From Lysobacter alkalisoli (GTDB lineage: Bacteria; Pseudomonadota; Gammaproteobacteria; Xanthomonadales; Xanthomonadaceae): a stretch of 64,000 nucleotides of DNA. The position numbers and the translations under genes are program-made. The stretch is from positions 2,676,001 through 2,740,000 of the forward strand of contig NZ_CP041242.1 of NCBI RefSeq assembly GCF_006547045.1, given 5' to 3'. This document shows positions 39,061 through 48,383 of this stretch, piece by piece. How positions within the stretch are numbered: the stretch's first letter is position 1; every line of letters begins with the position of its first letter. The notes under the pieces are model-generated. The model was not told the origin of the DNA. It searched no databases and saw only the letters and a list, made by a program, of their open reading frames with translations.

Positions 39061-39746
39061 CGGCTCGCCGCTCCGGCGGATGCTTCCATCGACAAGTTCC
39101 AGTGGTCGACCACCAGCCTGACCCGTGCCTGCGGCCCGGATACGGCCTCGCGACGAGCGTCGATCCGCCGCGGCAACACGGATGCCCCGCGATCGGCCTC
39201 CATCCCGCCACCCGCCTCCACTGGCGGCCAGCTATAGTCGATCTGCCAGCCCCCCTGGCTGAGCCGCTGCAGGCGACCATCGGCGCCGTATTCGACTTCG
39301 GCCGGTCCAGCTGCCTGCGCGCGCAGTCCGCGCACCCAGTCGCCGAGCGCCTCGACCGGGATCAGCCAGCCGGTCGCGTCGTACAACAGTTCGCTGGCGT
39401 CCGCGCCCGAACGCGGACCATCGTCCAGTCCATCCAGCTGTGCCCAGCCCGGACCGCCGCTCAGGCGCCAACCCTGACGGGTGACCGGGGCGCTGAGCTC
39501 GACGGTGAAAGCATGGCCGTCCTGACGCCAGTCGACCCGGCCACTGCCGCCATTACGGTCGACCGACATCGCGATCCGGCCCTGCAGGCCCCAGTCCGGC
39601 TGCGCGCGCAGCGCCTGTTCGCGCGCCAGCTGGCGAGCTTCGGCGGCGGCCAGCAACTCCGGCGGCAACGGCGAGCGCACCGGCCGGGAGGTACACGCCA
39701 CCAGCAACACGGCGCAGGCCGCGACCGCCAGAAAACGCAGGCTCAT
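39057..39746 (-). CDS. lolB: outer-membrane lipoprotein LolB
   Basis: LolB receives lipoproteins from LolA and inserts them into the outer membrane. The 229-residue product has a lipoprotein signal peptide with lipobox LLVAC (Cys18). It continues with the LolB-type beta-barrel core ([39 protein letters not shown]). It overlaps ispE by 4 bases and the upstream TPR gene by 4 bases, so the three are probably co-translated. Confidence 0.92.
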   Translation of the reverse strand: MSLRFLAVAACAVLLVACTSRPVRSPLPPELLAAAEARQLAREQALRAQPDWGLQGRIAMSVDRNGGSGRVDWRQDGHAFTVELSAPVTRQGWRLSGGPGWAQLDGLDDGPRSGADASELLYDATGWLIPVEALGDWVRGLRAQAAGPAEVEYGADGRLQRLSQGGWQIDYSWPPVEAGGGMEADRGASVLPRRIDARREAVSGPQARVRLVVDHWNLSMEASAGAASR

Positions 39747-41497
39747 GGCAGCGCCTCATCGTCGGGCTCGCCGGTCTCCGGCACGTCCGCCGGCAACCCG
39801 ACGGCCTCCAGCGCGCGCCGCAGCGAGCGGTTCTCAGGATCGATCGTGCGTGCCTTGTCGAAGATCCGCCGCGCTTCATCACGCTCGCCCATCACCCACA
39901 GCACCTCGGCCAGATGGGCGGCGATCTCGGCGTCCTCCATCATCGACAGTGCGCGGCGCAACTCGATCACTGCCTCCTTGTTGCGGCCCAGCCGGTACAG
40001 CACCCAGCCATAGCTGTCGATGATGGCGGCGTTGTCCGGCTCGGCGGCGCGGGCGCGGTTGATCAGCTCCAGCGCCTCCTGGTAGCGGTCGGTGCGGTCG
40101 GCCAGGGTGTAACCGAGCGCATTGAGTGCGGCGGTGCTTTCGGGGTCTATCACCAGGATCTTGCGGAAGTCGGCCTCGGCACGGGGAATGTCGTCGCGGC
40201 GCTCCCAGGCCAGGGCGCGGGCGTAGAGGATTTCCGGGTCGTCCGGGAATGCCGCAAGACCGCGAGCGAAAGTATCGAGCTCGCCGGCATCGTCCTTGTC
40301 GCGCTGGCGCAATACGGCCTCGAACAGGTAGGCATCGCGGCGGGCATCGTCGGGAACCGCGGCATCGGCCTGCATGTCGCGCAGGGTCGCGTAGGCTTCG
40401 TCGCCACGCTCCAGCTCATGCAGCACGTTGGCGCTGCGCAGACGGGCCTGCCAGCGTTGCGGCCCGCCGGGCACGCCGGCATACCAGTCCAGAGCTTCGT
40501 CGTGGCGTTCGAGGAACTCGGCGATCTGGCCGAGCAGCAGGCGCCGGCGCGGATCGGGGCGGGCCGCACCCTCACTCAGTTCATCGTAAAGCCCGGCCAG
40601 CGCCTGTTTGTCTTCGGCCCGGGCCAGCAACGAGGCGCGGATGGCATAGGTCTGCTCATCCTGCGGGCCCTGCGCCAGGGTCTGTTCGGCCCGTAACAGG
40701 TCACCGAGGCGTTCGTACTCATTGGCCAGACTCTGCCGCAGCAATGGCCCCTGGGCGGTGGGGTCGATGCCATCAAGCATCATGCGGGCCTCTTCATCCT
40801 TGCCCGCCTCGCGCAGTTGGCCGGCGCGCAGCAGCGCCACCCGCGGTTCGCCCGGGAAGCGATCGATCAGCCTGACCACGATGTTCTCGACCAGTTCCGG
40901 CGAATCCAACCGCAATGCCAGCCCGCCGAAAGCCATCCAGGCATCGAGCACCTGCGGAAGGCGATTGCGGCGGACCAGGTAGTCGAGCACGCGCGCACTC
41001 AGGCGCGGGTCGTGGCTGCCGGTGGCGAGCACGCCGAAGGCCTGACGCCAGCCGTCTGAGCCGGGCTGGGCCAGCAGCTCGGACAGCTCGCGGCGGGCGG
41101 CACGCTCGTTGCCCTTGCGCAGCGACAGCGCGGCCTGGGCGGAGAGCACGCCGCTCCCCTCACCTCCCAGCCGGCGCCACAGGTCCAGCGCCGCGGCGGT
41201 ACTTTCGTCGTCCTTGGCCAACAGCGCGACGCGGGTGGCGCGCTCGGCCAGCGCAGGATCGCGGGTATCGCGGGCGGCCTGCAGGTACCAGCCGGCCGCC
41301 TCCTCCAGGCGTCCGCTCTGGATAGCGAATTCGGCAGCCATCAGCGGCTCGAGCGCCTGTACCACCGGGTCGTCGCTACGGCCGGGTGGAGTCAGGGCGA
41401 CACGCTCAACCAAAGGTTCGGGCGGCGCGGCCACGGCAGGCACGAACACCCCCGACAGGGCAAGAATGAGCAGACTGGAACGGATCGGGTGGGTCAA
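39743..41497 (-). CDS. exported tetratricopeptide-repeat protein
   Basis: The 584-residue protein starts at a TTG codon with GGGA 8 bases upstream and a typical signal peptide (MTHPIRSSLLILALSGVFVP, cleavage near AVAA). The rest is helical repeat sequence. The clearest TPR units are at about residues 430-550 (ALNALGYTLADRTDRYQEAL, AIIDSYGWVLYRLGRNKEAV). It overlaps lolB by an ATGA. Proteins like this precede lolB in related bacteria; the function is probably scaffolding in the periplasm, not proven. Confidence 0.85.
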   Translation of the reverse strand: MTHPIRSSLLILALSGVFVPAVAAPPEPLVERVALTPPGRSDDPVVQALEPLMAAEFAIQSGRLEEAAGWYLQAARDTRDPALAERATRVALLAKDDESTAAALDLWRRLGGEGSGVLSAQAALSLRKGNERAARRELSELLAQPGSDGWRQAFGVLATGSHDPRLSARVLDYLVRRNRLPQVLDAWMAFGGLALRLDSPELVENIVVRLIDRFPGEPRVALLRAGQLREAGKDEEARMMLDGIDPTAQGPLLRQSLANEYERLGDLLRAEQTLAQGPQDEQTYAIRASLLARAEDKQALAGLYDELSEGAARPDPRRRLLLGQIAEFLERHDEALDWYAGVPGGPQRWQARLRSANVLHELERGDEAYATLRDMQADAAVPDDARRDAYLFEAVLRQRDKDDAGELDTFARGLAAFPDDPEILYARALAWERRDDIPRAEADFRKILVIDPESTAALNALGYTLADRTDRYQEALELINRARAAEPDNAAIIDSYGWVLYRLGRNKEAVIELRRALSMMEDAEIAAHLAEVLWVMGERDEARRIFDKARTIDPENRSLRRALEAVGLPADVPETGEPDDEALP

Positions 41498-41698
41498 GTG
41501 GCGAGTCCCATGGATTGCGACGTGAGAGGCGACATGGCTGCAAGCTCAACGCCCTGTGACGGCCGATATCGGCTGCAGGACGCTTCGCCGCTGCGAGGCC
41601 GGTAGAATGTCGGCCGGCAGCCAGCTTATCGCAAGCACCTGAACGGGAAAGCCGGCACGGCGCCATCGTGCCGCTCGCCCCCCTCTGTGAGACCTCAC

Positions 41699-42979
41699 GT
41701 GAGTTTGTACGTCCTCGGCATCAATCACCAGACCGCGCCCGTGTCGCTGCGCGAACGGGTGGCGTTTGCCGGTGATGCGGTGCCGAAGGCGCTCACCACC
41801 CTGCGCAGACTGCCGGGCGTACACGAGGCGGCCCTCCTCTCGACCTGCAATCGCACCGAGCTGTATGCGGTCATCGAGGGAGACGGCAACATACTGGCCG
41901 ACTGGCTGGCCACTCATTCCGACGACGGCACCGATCTGCATGGCTATCTGTACCGCCACACCGATGCCGAAGCCGTGCGCCACCTGTTCCGGGTCGCGAC
42001 CGGGCTCGATTCGCTGGTCCTCGGCGAGCCGCAGATCCTCGGCCAGGTGAAGGAGGCCTGGTCCATCGCACGCACGGCCGGCAGCCTCGGCAACCAGCTC
42101 GATCGGCTGTTCCAGCAGACATTCTCGACCGCCAAGCGCGCCCGCACCCACACCCGCATCGGCGCCAACCCGGTTTCGGTGGCCTCGGCCGCGGTTCGAC
42201 TGGCGCAGGAATCCTTCGCCCGGCTGGAAGATTCCACGGTGCTGCTGATCGGTGCCGGCGAGACGATCGAACTGGCCGCGCGCCACCTGACCCAGGCCAG
42301 GGCCCGTCGTCTGCTGGTCGCCAATCGCACTCTCGCCCATGCGCAGGACCTGGCCAGCCGCCACGGTGGCGTCGCCCTGCCACTGGCCGAACTCGACAAG
42401 CACCTGCATGAGGCCGACATCGTGTTCTCGGCCACCGCGGCACAGCAGCCGATCCTGTACAAACCACAGGCCATCGCCGCACTGGCCCACCGCAAGCATC
42501 GGCCGATGCTGCTGCTCGACCTGGCGGTGCCACGCGACATCGCCGCCGATGTCGCCGAACTGCAGGACATCTACCTCTACACGGTCGACGACCTGGAGCG
42601 CACCATCGAGGACAACCGCCGCAGCCGGCGCGAGGCCGCCGACGAAGCCGAGGCGATCATCGACCTGCAGGTCGCGCGTTTCGTCGAGACGATCACCGCC
42701 AGCACCCGCACCGAACCGCTCAAGCGCCTGCGAGCGCATGGCGAGGCGGTGAAAGAAGACGCCTTGGCCCGCGCCCGTCAGCAGCTCGCCAGCGGCGACG
42801 ACCCGGCGGAGGTGCTCGACCGCCTCGCCCACGGCCTGACCAACAAGTTGCTGCACGCGCCGACGGTCGCGCTGCGCGAGGCCGCGCTCAGCGGCGATGC
42901 CGAACTGGGCCGCGCGGTCGACAAGCTGTTCCCGCAAGACGAGTGGAGAGTGGAGAGGAGTGAGAAACGAGAGAAGTAG
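41699..42979 (+). CDS. hemA: glutamyl-tRNA reductase
   Basis: HemA reduces glutamyl-tRNA to glutamate semialdehyde, the first step of tetrapyrrole synthesis. The 426-residue product starts at a GTG (GAG 7 bases upstream) as [20 protein letters not shown]. It has the catalytic Cys50 in [11 protein letters not shown] and the NADP-binding region [17 protein letters not shown], then the dimerisation helices. A GTG four codons upstream is an alternative. The last about 12 residues ([12 protein letters not shown]) come from a GA-rich repeat. Confidence 0.96.
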   Translation: MSLYVLGINHQTAPVSLRERVAFAGDAVPKALTTLRRLPGVHEAALLSTCNRTELYAVIEGDGNILADWLATHSDDGTDLHGYLYRHTDAEAVRHLFRVATGLDSLVLGEPQILGQVKEAWSIARTAGSLGNQLDRLFQQTFSTAKRARTHTRIGANPVSVASAAVRLAQESFARLEDSTVLLIGAGETIELAARHLTQARARRLLVANRTLAHAQDLASRHGGVALPLAELDKHLHEADIVFSATAAQQPILYKPQAIAALAHRKHRPMLLLDLAVPRDIAADVAELQDIYLYTVDDLERTIEDNRRSRREAADEAEAIIDLQVARFVETITASTRTEPLKRLRAHGEAVKEDALARARQQLASGDDPAEVLDRLAHGLTNKLLHAPTVALREAALSGDAELGRAVDKLFPQDEWRVERSEKREK

Positions 42980-43022
42980 CACGGTCTTCGCTTCCACTCT
43001 TTCCTCACTCCTCTCCACTCTC
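42946..43022. repeat. GA-rich stem-loop repeat at the 3' end of hemA
   Basis: The left arm 42946-42967 is identical to the left arm of the element at 38055. The right arm 43000-43022 is the same with one extra base. The left arm encodes the hemA C-terminus and the TAG follows directly. The element ends 11 bases before the prfA start. Confidence 0.8.
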
Positions 43023-43033
43023 TACTTGCTCTC

Positions 43034-44119
43034 ATGCTCCCTTCCCTGCGCTACAAACTCGAAGCCCTGGTCGAACGCCGCGAGGAGCTCGAGCGCCTGC
43101 TCTCCGACCCCGACGTGATCGGCGACGCGAAACGCTTCCGCAACCTCTCGCGCGAGTTCGCCCAGCTCGAGCCGGTCGCCACCGCGCTCGCCGACGAGAC
43201 GCAGGCCAGGGCCGACCTCGTCACCGCCGAGGCGATGCGTGGCGATGCCGAACTGCGCGACCTCGCCGAGGAGGAGATCGCGGCCGCGACCGCGCGACTG
43301 GAGCGACTCGACCGCGAACTGCTCGCCCACCTGGTGCCGAAGGACCCGCGCGACGACGGCGACCTCTATCTCGAAGTCCGTGCCGGCACCGGCGGCGACG
43401 AGGCGGCGATCTTCGCCGGCGACCTGTTCCGCATGTACTCGCGCTACGCCGAGCGGCAGGGCTGGCGGATCGAGGTCGAATCGGCCAACCCCGGGGAGCA
43501 CGGTGGCTTCAAGGAGGTCATCGCACGCATCGAGGGCCAGGGTGCGTATTCGAAACTGAAGTTCGAATCCGGCACCCATCGTGTGCAGCGCGTGCCGGAA
43601 ACCGAGTCGCAGGGCCGCATCCATACTTCGGCTGCGACCGTGGCGATCATCCCGGTCGAGCCCGAGGGTGAGCCGATCGTGATCAGCCCGGCCGACCTCA
43701 GGGTCGACACGTTCCGCTCCAGTGGTGCGGGCGGCCAGCACGTCAACAAGACCGACTCGGCGATCCGCATCACCCATCTGCCCAGCGGCATCGTGGTCGA
43801 GAGCCAGACCGAGCGCAGCCAGCATGCCAACCGCGACAAGGCGATGAAGCGCCTGCAGGCGATGCTGGCCGAGGCGCAAGCCGCGCAGGCCGCCGCCGCC
43901 CAGGCCGAGACCCGCAAGCTGCAGGTCGGCAGCGGCGACCGCAGCCAGCGCATCCGCACCTACAACTTCCCGCAGGGCCGGATCACCGACCACCGCGTCG
44001 AAGGCCTCACCCTGTACGACCTGCCCAACATCGTCGAAGGCGACCTCGATGCGCTGGTCGAGCGCCTGCAGGCCGAGCACCAGGCCGACGAGCTGGCCCG
44101 CCTGACTGCGGGAGAGTGA
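43034..44119 (+). CDS. prfA: peptide chain release factor 1
   Basis: RF1 reads UAA and UAG. The 361-residue product carries the codon-recognition tripeptide PET (residues 188-190, PxT type) and the catalytic GGQ at 233-235 in [15 protein letters not shown]. It also has the coiled-coil N-terminal domain. Length is typical. It follows hemA, an arrangement common in gammaproteobacteria. Confidence 0.98.
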   Translation: MLPSLRYKLEALVERREELERLLSDPDVIGDAKRFRNLSREFAQLEPVATALADETQARADLVTAEAMRGDAELRDLAEEEIAAATARLERLDRELLAHLVPKDPRDDGDLYLEVRAGTGGDEAAIFAGDLFRMYSRYAERQGWRIEVESANPGEHGGFKEVIARIEGQGAYSKLKFESGTHRVQRVPETESQGRIHTSAATVAIIPVEPEGEPIVISPADLRVDTFRSSGAGGQHVNKTDSAIRITHLPSGIVVESQTERSQHANRDKAMKRLQAMLAEAQAAQAAAAQAETRKLQVGSGDRSQRIRTYNFPQGRITDHRVEGLTLYDLPNIVEGDLDALVERLQAEHQADELARLTAGE

Positions 44120-44139
44120 GCATGCGTGTTCCGCCGTCG

Positions 44140-44157
44140 TCCCGGCGAAAACCGGGA
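44140..44157 (+). terminator. REP-like hairpin after prfA
   Basis: TCCCGG-CGAAAA-CCGGGA forms a 6-bp stem 20 bases after the prfA stop. This short palindrome type is common between genes in related genomes (from memory). Possible terminator or mRNA 3'-end element; no strong T-run follows. Confidence 0.45.
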
Positions 44158-44240
44158 TGCGGCTGCCGGCAAGCACGGCGTGGCCACATCGGCGCCACAG
44201 TGCCAGAATCGAGCCTCGCCGCACTTAGCACGCACCGCAT

Positions 44241-44705
44241 ATGACGCTCACGATCCGCCGCGCCACGCTCAACGATCTGGATGCCCTGGCCCCACTGTTC
44301 GCCGCCTACCGCTGCTTCTACAGCCAGGCGCCGGACCTGGCGCTGGCGCGCGGATTCCTGCAGGCGCGGCTGCAACGCGGCGAGTCGGTGGTGTTCCTCG
44401 CCGGCCTCGATGGAGCACCTGCCGGCTTCACCCAGCTCTATCCGATGTTCTCCTCGGTACGCGCGGCCCGGGTGTGGGTGCTCAACGACCTGTTCGTCGA
44501 CAGCGCCGCGCGCCAGCATGGCGTGGCCCGTGCCCTGTTGCGGGCCGCGGCGGATTTCGCCCGTGCCGACGGTGCGATCCGGCTGGAGCTGGAAACCACG
44601 CCGGACAACCTCGCCGCACAGACGCTTTACGAGGACCAGGGCTGGCAGCAGTACGACGGCACCTTGCGCTACCACCTGCCGCTGGCGACGACCGCCACAG
44701 CATGA
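44241..44705 (+). CDS. GNAT-family N-acetyltransferase
   Basis: The 154-residue protein has a complete GNAT fold. It begins MTLTIRRATLNDLDALAPLF and contains the strand RVWVLNDLFVDSAARQHGVA and the acetyl-CoA loop residues QHGVARALLRAA. The end is NLAAQTLYEDQGWQQYDGTL. The substrate is unknown. It stands alone between prfA and the propeller genes. Confidence 0.9.
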   Translation: MTLTIRRATLNDLDALAPLFAAYRCFYSQAPDLALARGFLQARLQRGESVVFLAGLDGAPAGFTQLYPMFSSVRAARVWVLNDLFVDSAARQHGVARALLRAAADFARADGAIRLELETTPDNLAAQTLYEDQGWQQYDGTLRYHLPLATTATA

Positions 44706-44773
44706 GCGACCCGCGCCCCGTCCTGCGCCAGCGCTCGCGCCCGACGAGCCGCAACTGGCCGCCTGCCTGATCG

Positions 44774-45697
44774 TCAGTAGATGCGGGTCCATTCGGTGCC
44801 ATCGAACTGCACCACGTCCTGGGCACCTATCGACCACAGCACGCCGTCGGCGGCACTGAGGTGATGACAGGTCGAAGGGATGTCGCAATCGCCGAAGTCG
44901 ACCGGGACCAGCCGTCCGTCGACCAGCCGGTACAGCATCTCCATGGTCGACAGGTACAGGCTGCCGTCGAACCAGGCCAGCCCCCAGATATCCTCTTCGG
45001 TCGCGCCATGGTCGATCAGGCGCCACTGGTTTCCGCGCCCGGCGACCAGGACGCCCTCGCTGCCGGCGGCGTAGACGGTTCCGTCCGGCGCGCACACGAC
45101 CTTGTACAGCGCCAGCCCGGTCGGGCTGTCGGCCTGTTGCCACTGCGTGCCGTCGAACGTCCAGATCTCGCCTTCCCAGCCGACGGTGTAGATCTCGCAG
45201 GTCGAATAACCGTCGACCGACTCGAAGCTGCGTTCGAGCAGCTCGTCGGAATCGTCGTCGCCCCAGATGTCCAGGCGCGTCCAGCGGCAGGGAGCATCGC
45301 GGCGGTACAGCTGGCGACAGGTGCCGGCGGCGTACAGCATGCCGCCCGATGCGTCGTCGGCGATCGCCCTCAGCTCACGGATGTAACCGCGCGTCGACGG
45401 CGGCGGCAACGCCGGGTCGAACATCTCCTCCGAAACCTCTCCGCCGCCGCACATCCAGCTGCCGCTTCCCTTGCGTTCCATCAGCACGAACTTCTCCTCC
45501 GGCAACTGGCAGACCGCCGCCGAGCCGGCCAGCCAGTCGAGGTCGTCTCCGCCCCAGTCGCCTTGGTCGATCGTGATCACGCGGGTATGCGCGACCCCCT
45601 CCTCGATCAGCGCGTCGTCAGTCGCCAGCAGGTAGGCCAGATCGTGGTAGCGGACCACGCCGCCAATGATGCTGTGGCCCTCGAGAAATCCTTCCAT
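44774..45697 (-). CDS. beta-propeller-like hypothetical protein, paralogue 1
   Basis: The 307-residue protein has no signal peptide. It has repeated short blocks of the type GTVYAAGSEGVLVAGRGNQW, GEIWTFDGTQWQQAD and GSLYLSTMEMLYRLVDGRL, spaced about 40 residues apart. These suggest a propeller built from BNR/Kelch-like blades. The start at 45697 has GGAGAG 8 bases upstream. It is clearly related to the next gene (45769-46689): both begin with GVVRYHDLAY and end with LSAADGVLWSI. I do not recognise a specific function. Confidence 0.75.
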   Translation of the reverse strand: MEGFLEGHSIIGGVVRYHDLAYLLATDDALIEEGVAHTRVITIDQGDWGGDDLDWLAGSAAVCQLPEEKFVLMERKGSGSWMCGGGEVSEEMFDPALPPPSTRGYIRELRAIADDASGGMLYAAGTCRQLYRRDAPCRWTRLDIWGDDDSDELLERSFESVDGYSTCEIYTVGWEGEIWTFDGTQWQQADSPTGLALYKVVCAPDGTVYAAGSEGVLVAGRGNQWRLIDHGATEEDIWGLAWFDGSLYLSTMEMLYRLVDGRLVPVDFGDCDIPSTCHHLSAADGVLWSIGAQDVVQFDGTEWTRIY

Positions 45698-45768
45698 CGG
45701 CAACGCTCTCCAATCGATTCAGGTCAAATATTCGATACACGCAAGCTGCGCCCTGGCAGGCCTGACGG

Positions 45769-46689
45769 CTAGTCGATGCGCCGCCAGCGACGGCCGTCAC
45801 AGGCGAACACGTCCTTGGCGGCGATGCTCCACAGCACGCCGTCGGCGGCACTGAGGTGGAAACAACGCCCCGGGCGATCCTTGCCAAAGTCGACCGGCTG
45901 CAGCCGACCCTGCCGCAGGGTATGGAGGCCATCGGCGCTGGCGACGTACAGGACGTCCTGGAACCAGGCCAGGCTCCAGAAATCGTCGTCGGATCCGTCA
46001 TGCGCGATGGCCTCCCACTGCGTCCCCCGGCCGCGCAACAGGGTTCCGGCCTGCCCGCAGGCATAGACATGGCCATCGCCCGCGCAACACAACGCGGTCA
46101 GCACCTTGTCGGTGGGGCTGTCGGCCTGGACCCAGCGTTTGCCGCCGTAGTGCCAGATCTCGCCGTCCAGGCCGACCGCATGGAGATCCTTGCGGTCGAA
46201 ACCGGCGATGGCCTCGAAGCCGACGACATGCGTATCGCCCACCGCCGGCCTGGCGCCAGTGTCCATCGCCCGCCAGTCGTCGACATCGTGGCGGCGGTAG
46301 ACCTGACGGTCGGCACCACAGGCATAGGCGACGCCGTCGACCGCGCAGACACCGCGGATCGGGCCGCGGCCGCCGATCGCCTTCGCACCATTGGGTAACT
46401 GCTCTTCGTGGGTGTCGCCCGAACCGATGCAGATGACCTGACCACCGGCACCGACGAACAGCGCTTGCTCGAGCGGCTCATGGACCAGGGTGGCGGCGAC
46501 GACGGCCCATGGCTGGATATCCTCATCGTCATCATCGACCCGCCAGGTACCGGCATCCCACTCGGTGACGTAGGTGTGCGACTGGCGCCGCGCCTGCATT
46601 TCGTCGGATACGGAGGCGATATAGGCCAGGTCGTGGTAACGGACGACGCCGGTCACGTGGGAAAACAGGTCCGACCATCGTTTCGTCAT
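45769..46689 (-). CDS. beta-propeller-like hypothetical protein, paralogue 2
   Basis: The 306-residue protein is the tandem relative of the gene just downstream. It has the same blade-like units (GEIWHYGGKRWVQADSPTDK, HVYACGQAGTLLRGRGTQWE, DVLYVASADGLHTLRQGRLQ) and an identical N-terminal GVVRYHDLAY. The two probably arose by tandem duplication and diverged to roughly half-identical proteins by eye. No signal peptide. The gap to the partner is 71 bases, so co-transcription is likely. Confidence 0.75.
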   Translation of the reverse strand: MTKRWSDLFSHVTGVVRYHDLAYIASVSDEMQARRQSHTYVTEWDAGTWRVDDDDEDIQPWAVVAATLVHEPLEQALFVGAGGQVICIGSGDTHEEQLPNGAKAIGGRGPIRGVCAVDGVAYACGADRQVYRRHDVDDWRAMDTGARPAVGDTHVVGFEAIAGFDRKDLHAVGLDGEIWHYGGKRWVQADSPTDKVLTALCCAGDGHVYACGQAGTLLRGRGTQWEAIAHDGSDDDFWSLAWFQDVLYVASADGLHTLRQGRLQPVDFGKDRPGRCFHLSAADGVLWSIAAKDVFACDGRRWRRID

Positions 46690-46772
46690 GCGGAGTCCAT
46701 TCGTATCGATGCCGCCCTCTCCGTCGACGGGGCATGCGGAATCGGTGGCGGGTTATGGCGACGGATTATCAC

Positions 46773-46801
46773 CTGACATCGGCACGGCCTGCCAATAGTG
46801 T
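46773..46801 (+). promoter_or_regulatory. possible promoter for the GNAT-VOC gene
   Basis: CTGACA and TAGTGT are separated by 17 bases, about 85 bases upstream of the start at 46887. This is a weak match to sigma70, found in the divergent intergenic region. Confidence 0.3.
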
Positions 46802-46886
46802 TCAACCGATCCGCGCAGGCAGTTAACGCTCTCCGATGCCGTCCGTGGCACGATCCGGCCAGCCGCCACGCATGCAGGGATATACG

Positions 46887-47729
46887 ATGGAAATCAGGAA
46901 CGCGCGGGAGGCCGAGCTCGACCATCTGGCAGCGCTCTGGCACGACGGCTGGCAGGATGCCCACGCACGGATCCTGCCCGCGGAACTGGCCCGCCACCGG
47001 ACGCTCGAGAGCTTCCGGCAGCGTTTGCAGGCGGCGCTGGACGAGGTGCGCGTGGCGGGTGCGCCCGGGCAACCGCTCGGGTTCTGCATCACCCGGGGCG
47101 ATGAGCTGTACCAGCTGTACGTGTCGGCGGACGCGCGCGGCTCCGGCATCGCGGCGGCGCTGCTGGCCGATGCCGAGGAACGCCTGGGTGCGCGTGGTGT
47201 GACGACGGCCTGGCTCGCCTGCGCGATCGGAAACGCACGGGCCGCCCGGTTCTACGAAAAGCAGGGCTGGCATCGGATGGGCACAATGACCAGCCAATTG
47301 CCGACGCCGGACGGGCCATTCCCGCTCGAGGTCTGGCGGTACGAAAAGCCACTGTGCGCGGCATCGCGCCCCGCCGTCGGCGTGGCCCATGTAGTGATGG
47401 AGACGGACCGGATGGAAGCCACGGCCCGGCTCATGCGCATCATCGGCATGCGCCCGATCTTCGACGGGCCCGAGGTGTCGGTTTACGAACTGCGCGGTGG
47501 CACCCACCTGATCCTGATGCGGAAAGACACGGTCGCGCCAGGCGACGCCGCTTTCGACCTGATGGTCGACGACCTCCACACGACCCATGCGCGGTTCACG
47601 TCCGAGGGGCTGAAGCCGTCGCCCATCGAAGCCCGCCCCGCCATCGACCACGAAGTCTTCACCGTCCGCGAGCCGGCGGGACACCTCATCACCTTCTTCT
47701 CGAGCCACACGTCCGGGAAGCCGGTGTGA
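46887..47729 (+). CDS. GNAT acetyltransferase fused to a glyoxalase/VOC domain
   Basis: The 280-residue protein starts at an ATG with AGGGA 7 bases upstream. Residues 1-155 form a GNAT domain (MEIRNAREAELDHLAALWHD, LYQLYVSADARGSGIAAALL, NARAARFYEKQGWHRMG). Residues about 165-275 form a VOC domain (AVGVAHVVMETDRMEATARL, LRGGTHLILM, DDLHTTHARF, REPAGHLITFF). The fusion suggests one enzyme that both acetylates and binds or modifies a small molecule. The substrate cannot be read from sequence. Confidence 0.88.
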   Translation: MEIRNAREAELDHLAALWHDGWQDAHARILPAELARHRTLESFRQRLQAALDEVRVAGAPGQPLGFCITRGDELYQLYVSADARGSGIAAALLADAEERLGARGVTTAWLACAIGNARAARFYEKQGWHRMGTMTSQLPTPDGPFPLEVWRYEKPLCAASRPAVGVAHVVMETDRMEATARLMRIIGMRPIFDGPEVSVYELRGGTHLILMRKDTVAPGDAAFDLMVDDLHTTHARFTSEGLKPSPIEARPAIDHEVFTVREPAGHLITFFSSHTSGKPV

Positions 47730-47736
47730 AGCGGAG

Positions 47737-48213
47737 CTACATGCCTTTCCTCGCGATCTTCCCGTGCACCTCGTTGACCTGCATCAAGGCGGCCGAACCA
47801 TAGTACTTGTGGTACTCGGCGATCATCTCGCCGTTCTGGATGACCGGATCGGTGGCGACCAGCTCTTTCGCGGTCTCGATGTCGTCGACGGCGAGGACGA
47901 ACAGGCCGCGCCAGCCGTCGACGCCGTCCAGCGGACCGGCGACGGCCAGCCTGCCCTCGGCGGCGAGCCGTGCCATGTTGGCGAAGTGGCCCTTGAACAT
48001 CGCATCGCGCGCCTCGCCTTTCGGCACCGGGGTCGGGCCGGACTTCAGGATCACCAGCACGTAACCGCGCATGCCGTAGTCGTCGGCGCCGAGGGATTCG
48101 GCCAGTTCGGCGTCGTAGCCGGGCGGCGCGACTTCATCCGCGGGTTCCTGCGCGAAGGCACCGAAGGCCAGCGACTGGCAGGCGACGAGCAGGAAGGCTT
48201 TGGCCCAATGCAT
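47737..48213 (-). CDS. secreted YciI-like domain protein
   Basis: The 158-residue protein has a signal peptide (MHWAKAFLLVACQSLAFGAF, cleavage near AQ). The following YciI/YCII-related domain contains MFKGHFANMARLAAEGRLAV, AGPLDGVDGWRGLFVL and KELVATDPVIQNGEMIAEYH. The family's role is poorly defined; some members act on small oxidised compounds. It is convergent with the GNAT-VOC gene, with 7 bases between them. Confidence 0.82.
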   Translation of the reverse strand: MHWAKAFLLVACQSLAFGAFAQEPADEVAPPGYDAELAESLGADDYGMRGYVLVILKSGPTPVPKGEARDAMFKGHFANMARLAAEGRLAVAGPLDGVDGWRGLFVLAVDDIETAKELVATDPVIQNGEMIAEYHKYYGSAALMQVNEVHGKIARKGM

Positions 48214-48383
48214 GGCGGCACTCCGTGGTTGACGTGTGTGGGCGATCGTACGCCTGCGCGACGATTCGTGCCGGGTGGCATTGCGGCCCGGCACCGACAC
48301 GCAACGCGCTGCCCCCGCATCGTCCCGGGTCACCGTGACCTTCCGCAGGGTTTCGCCGGCCGCGCGACACGTAGGATGGCCAC

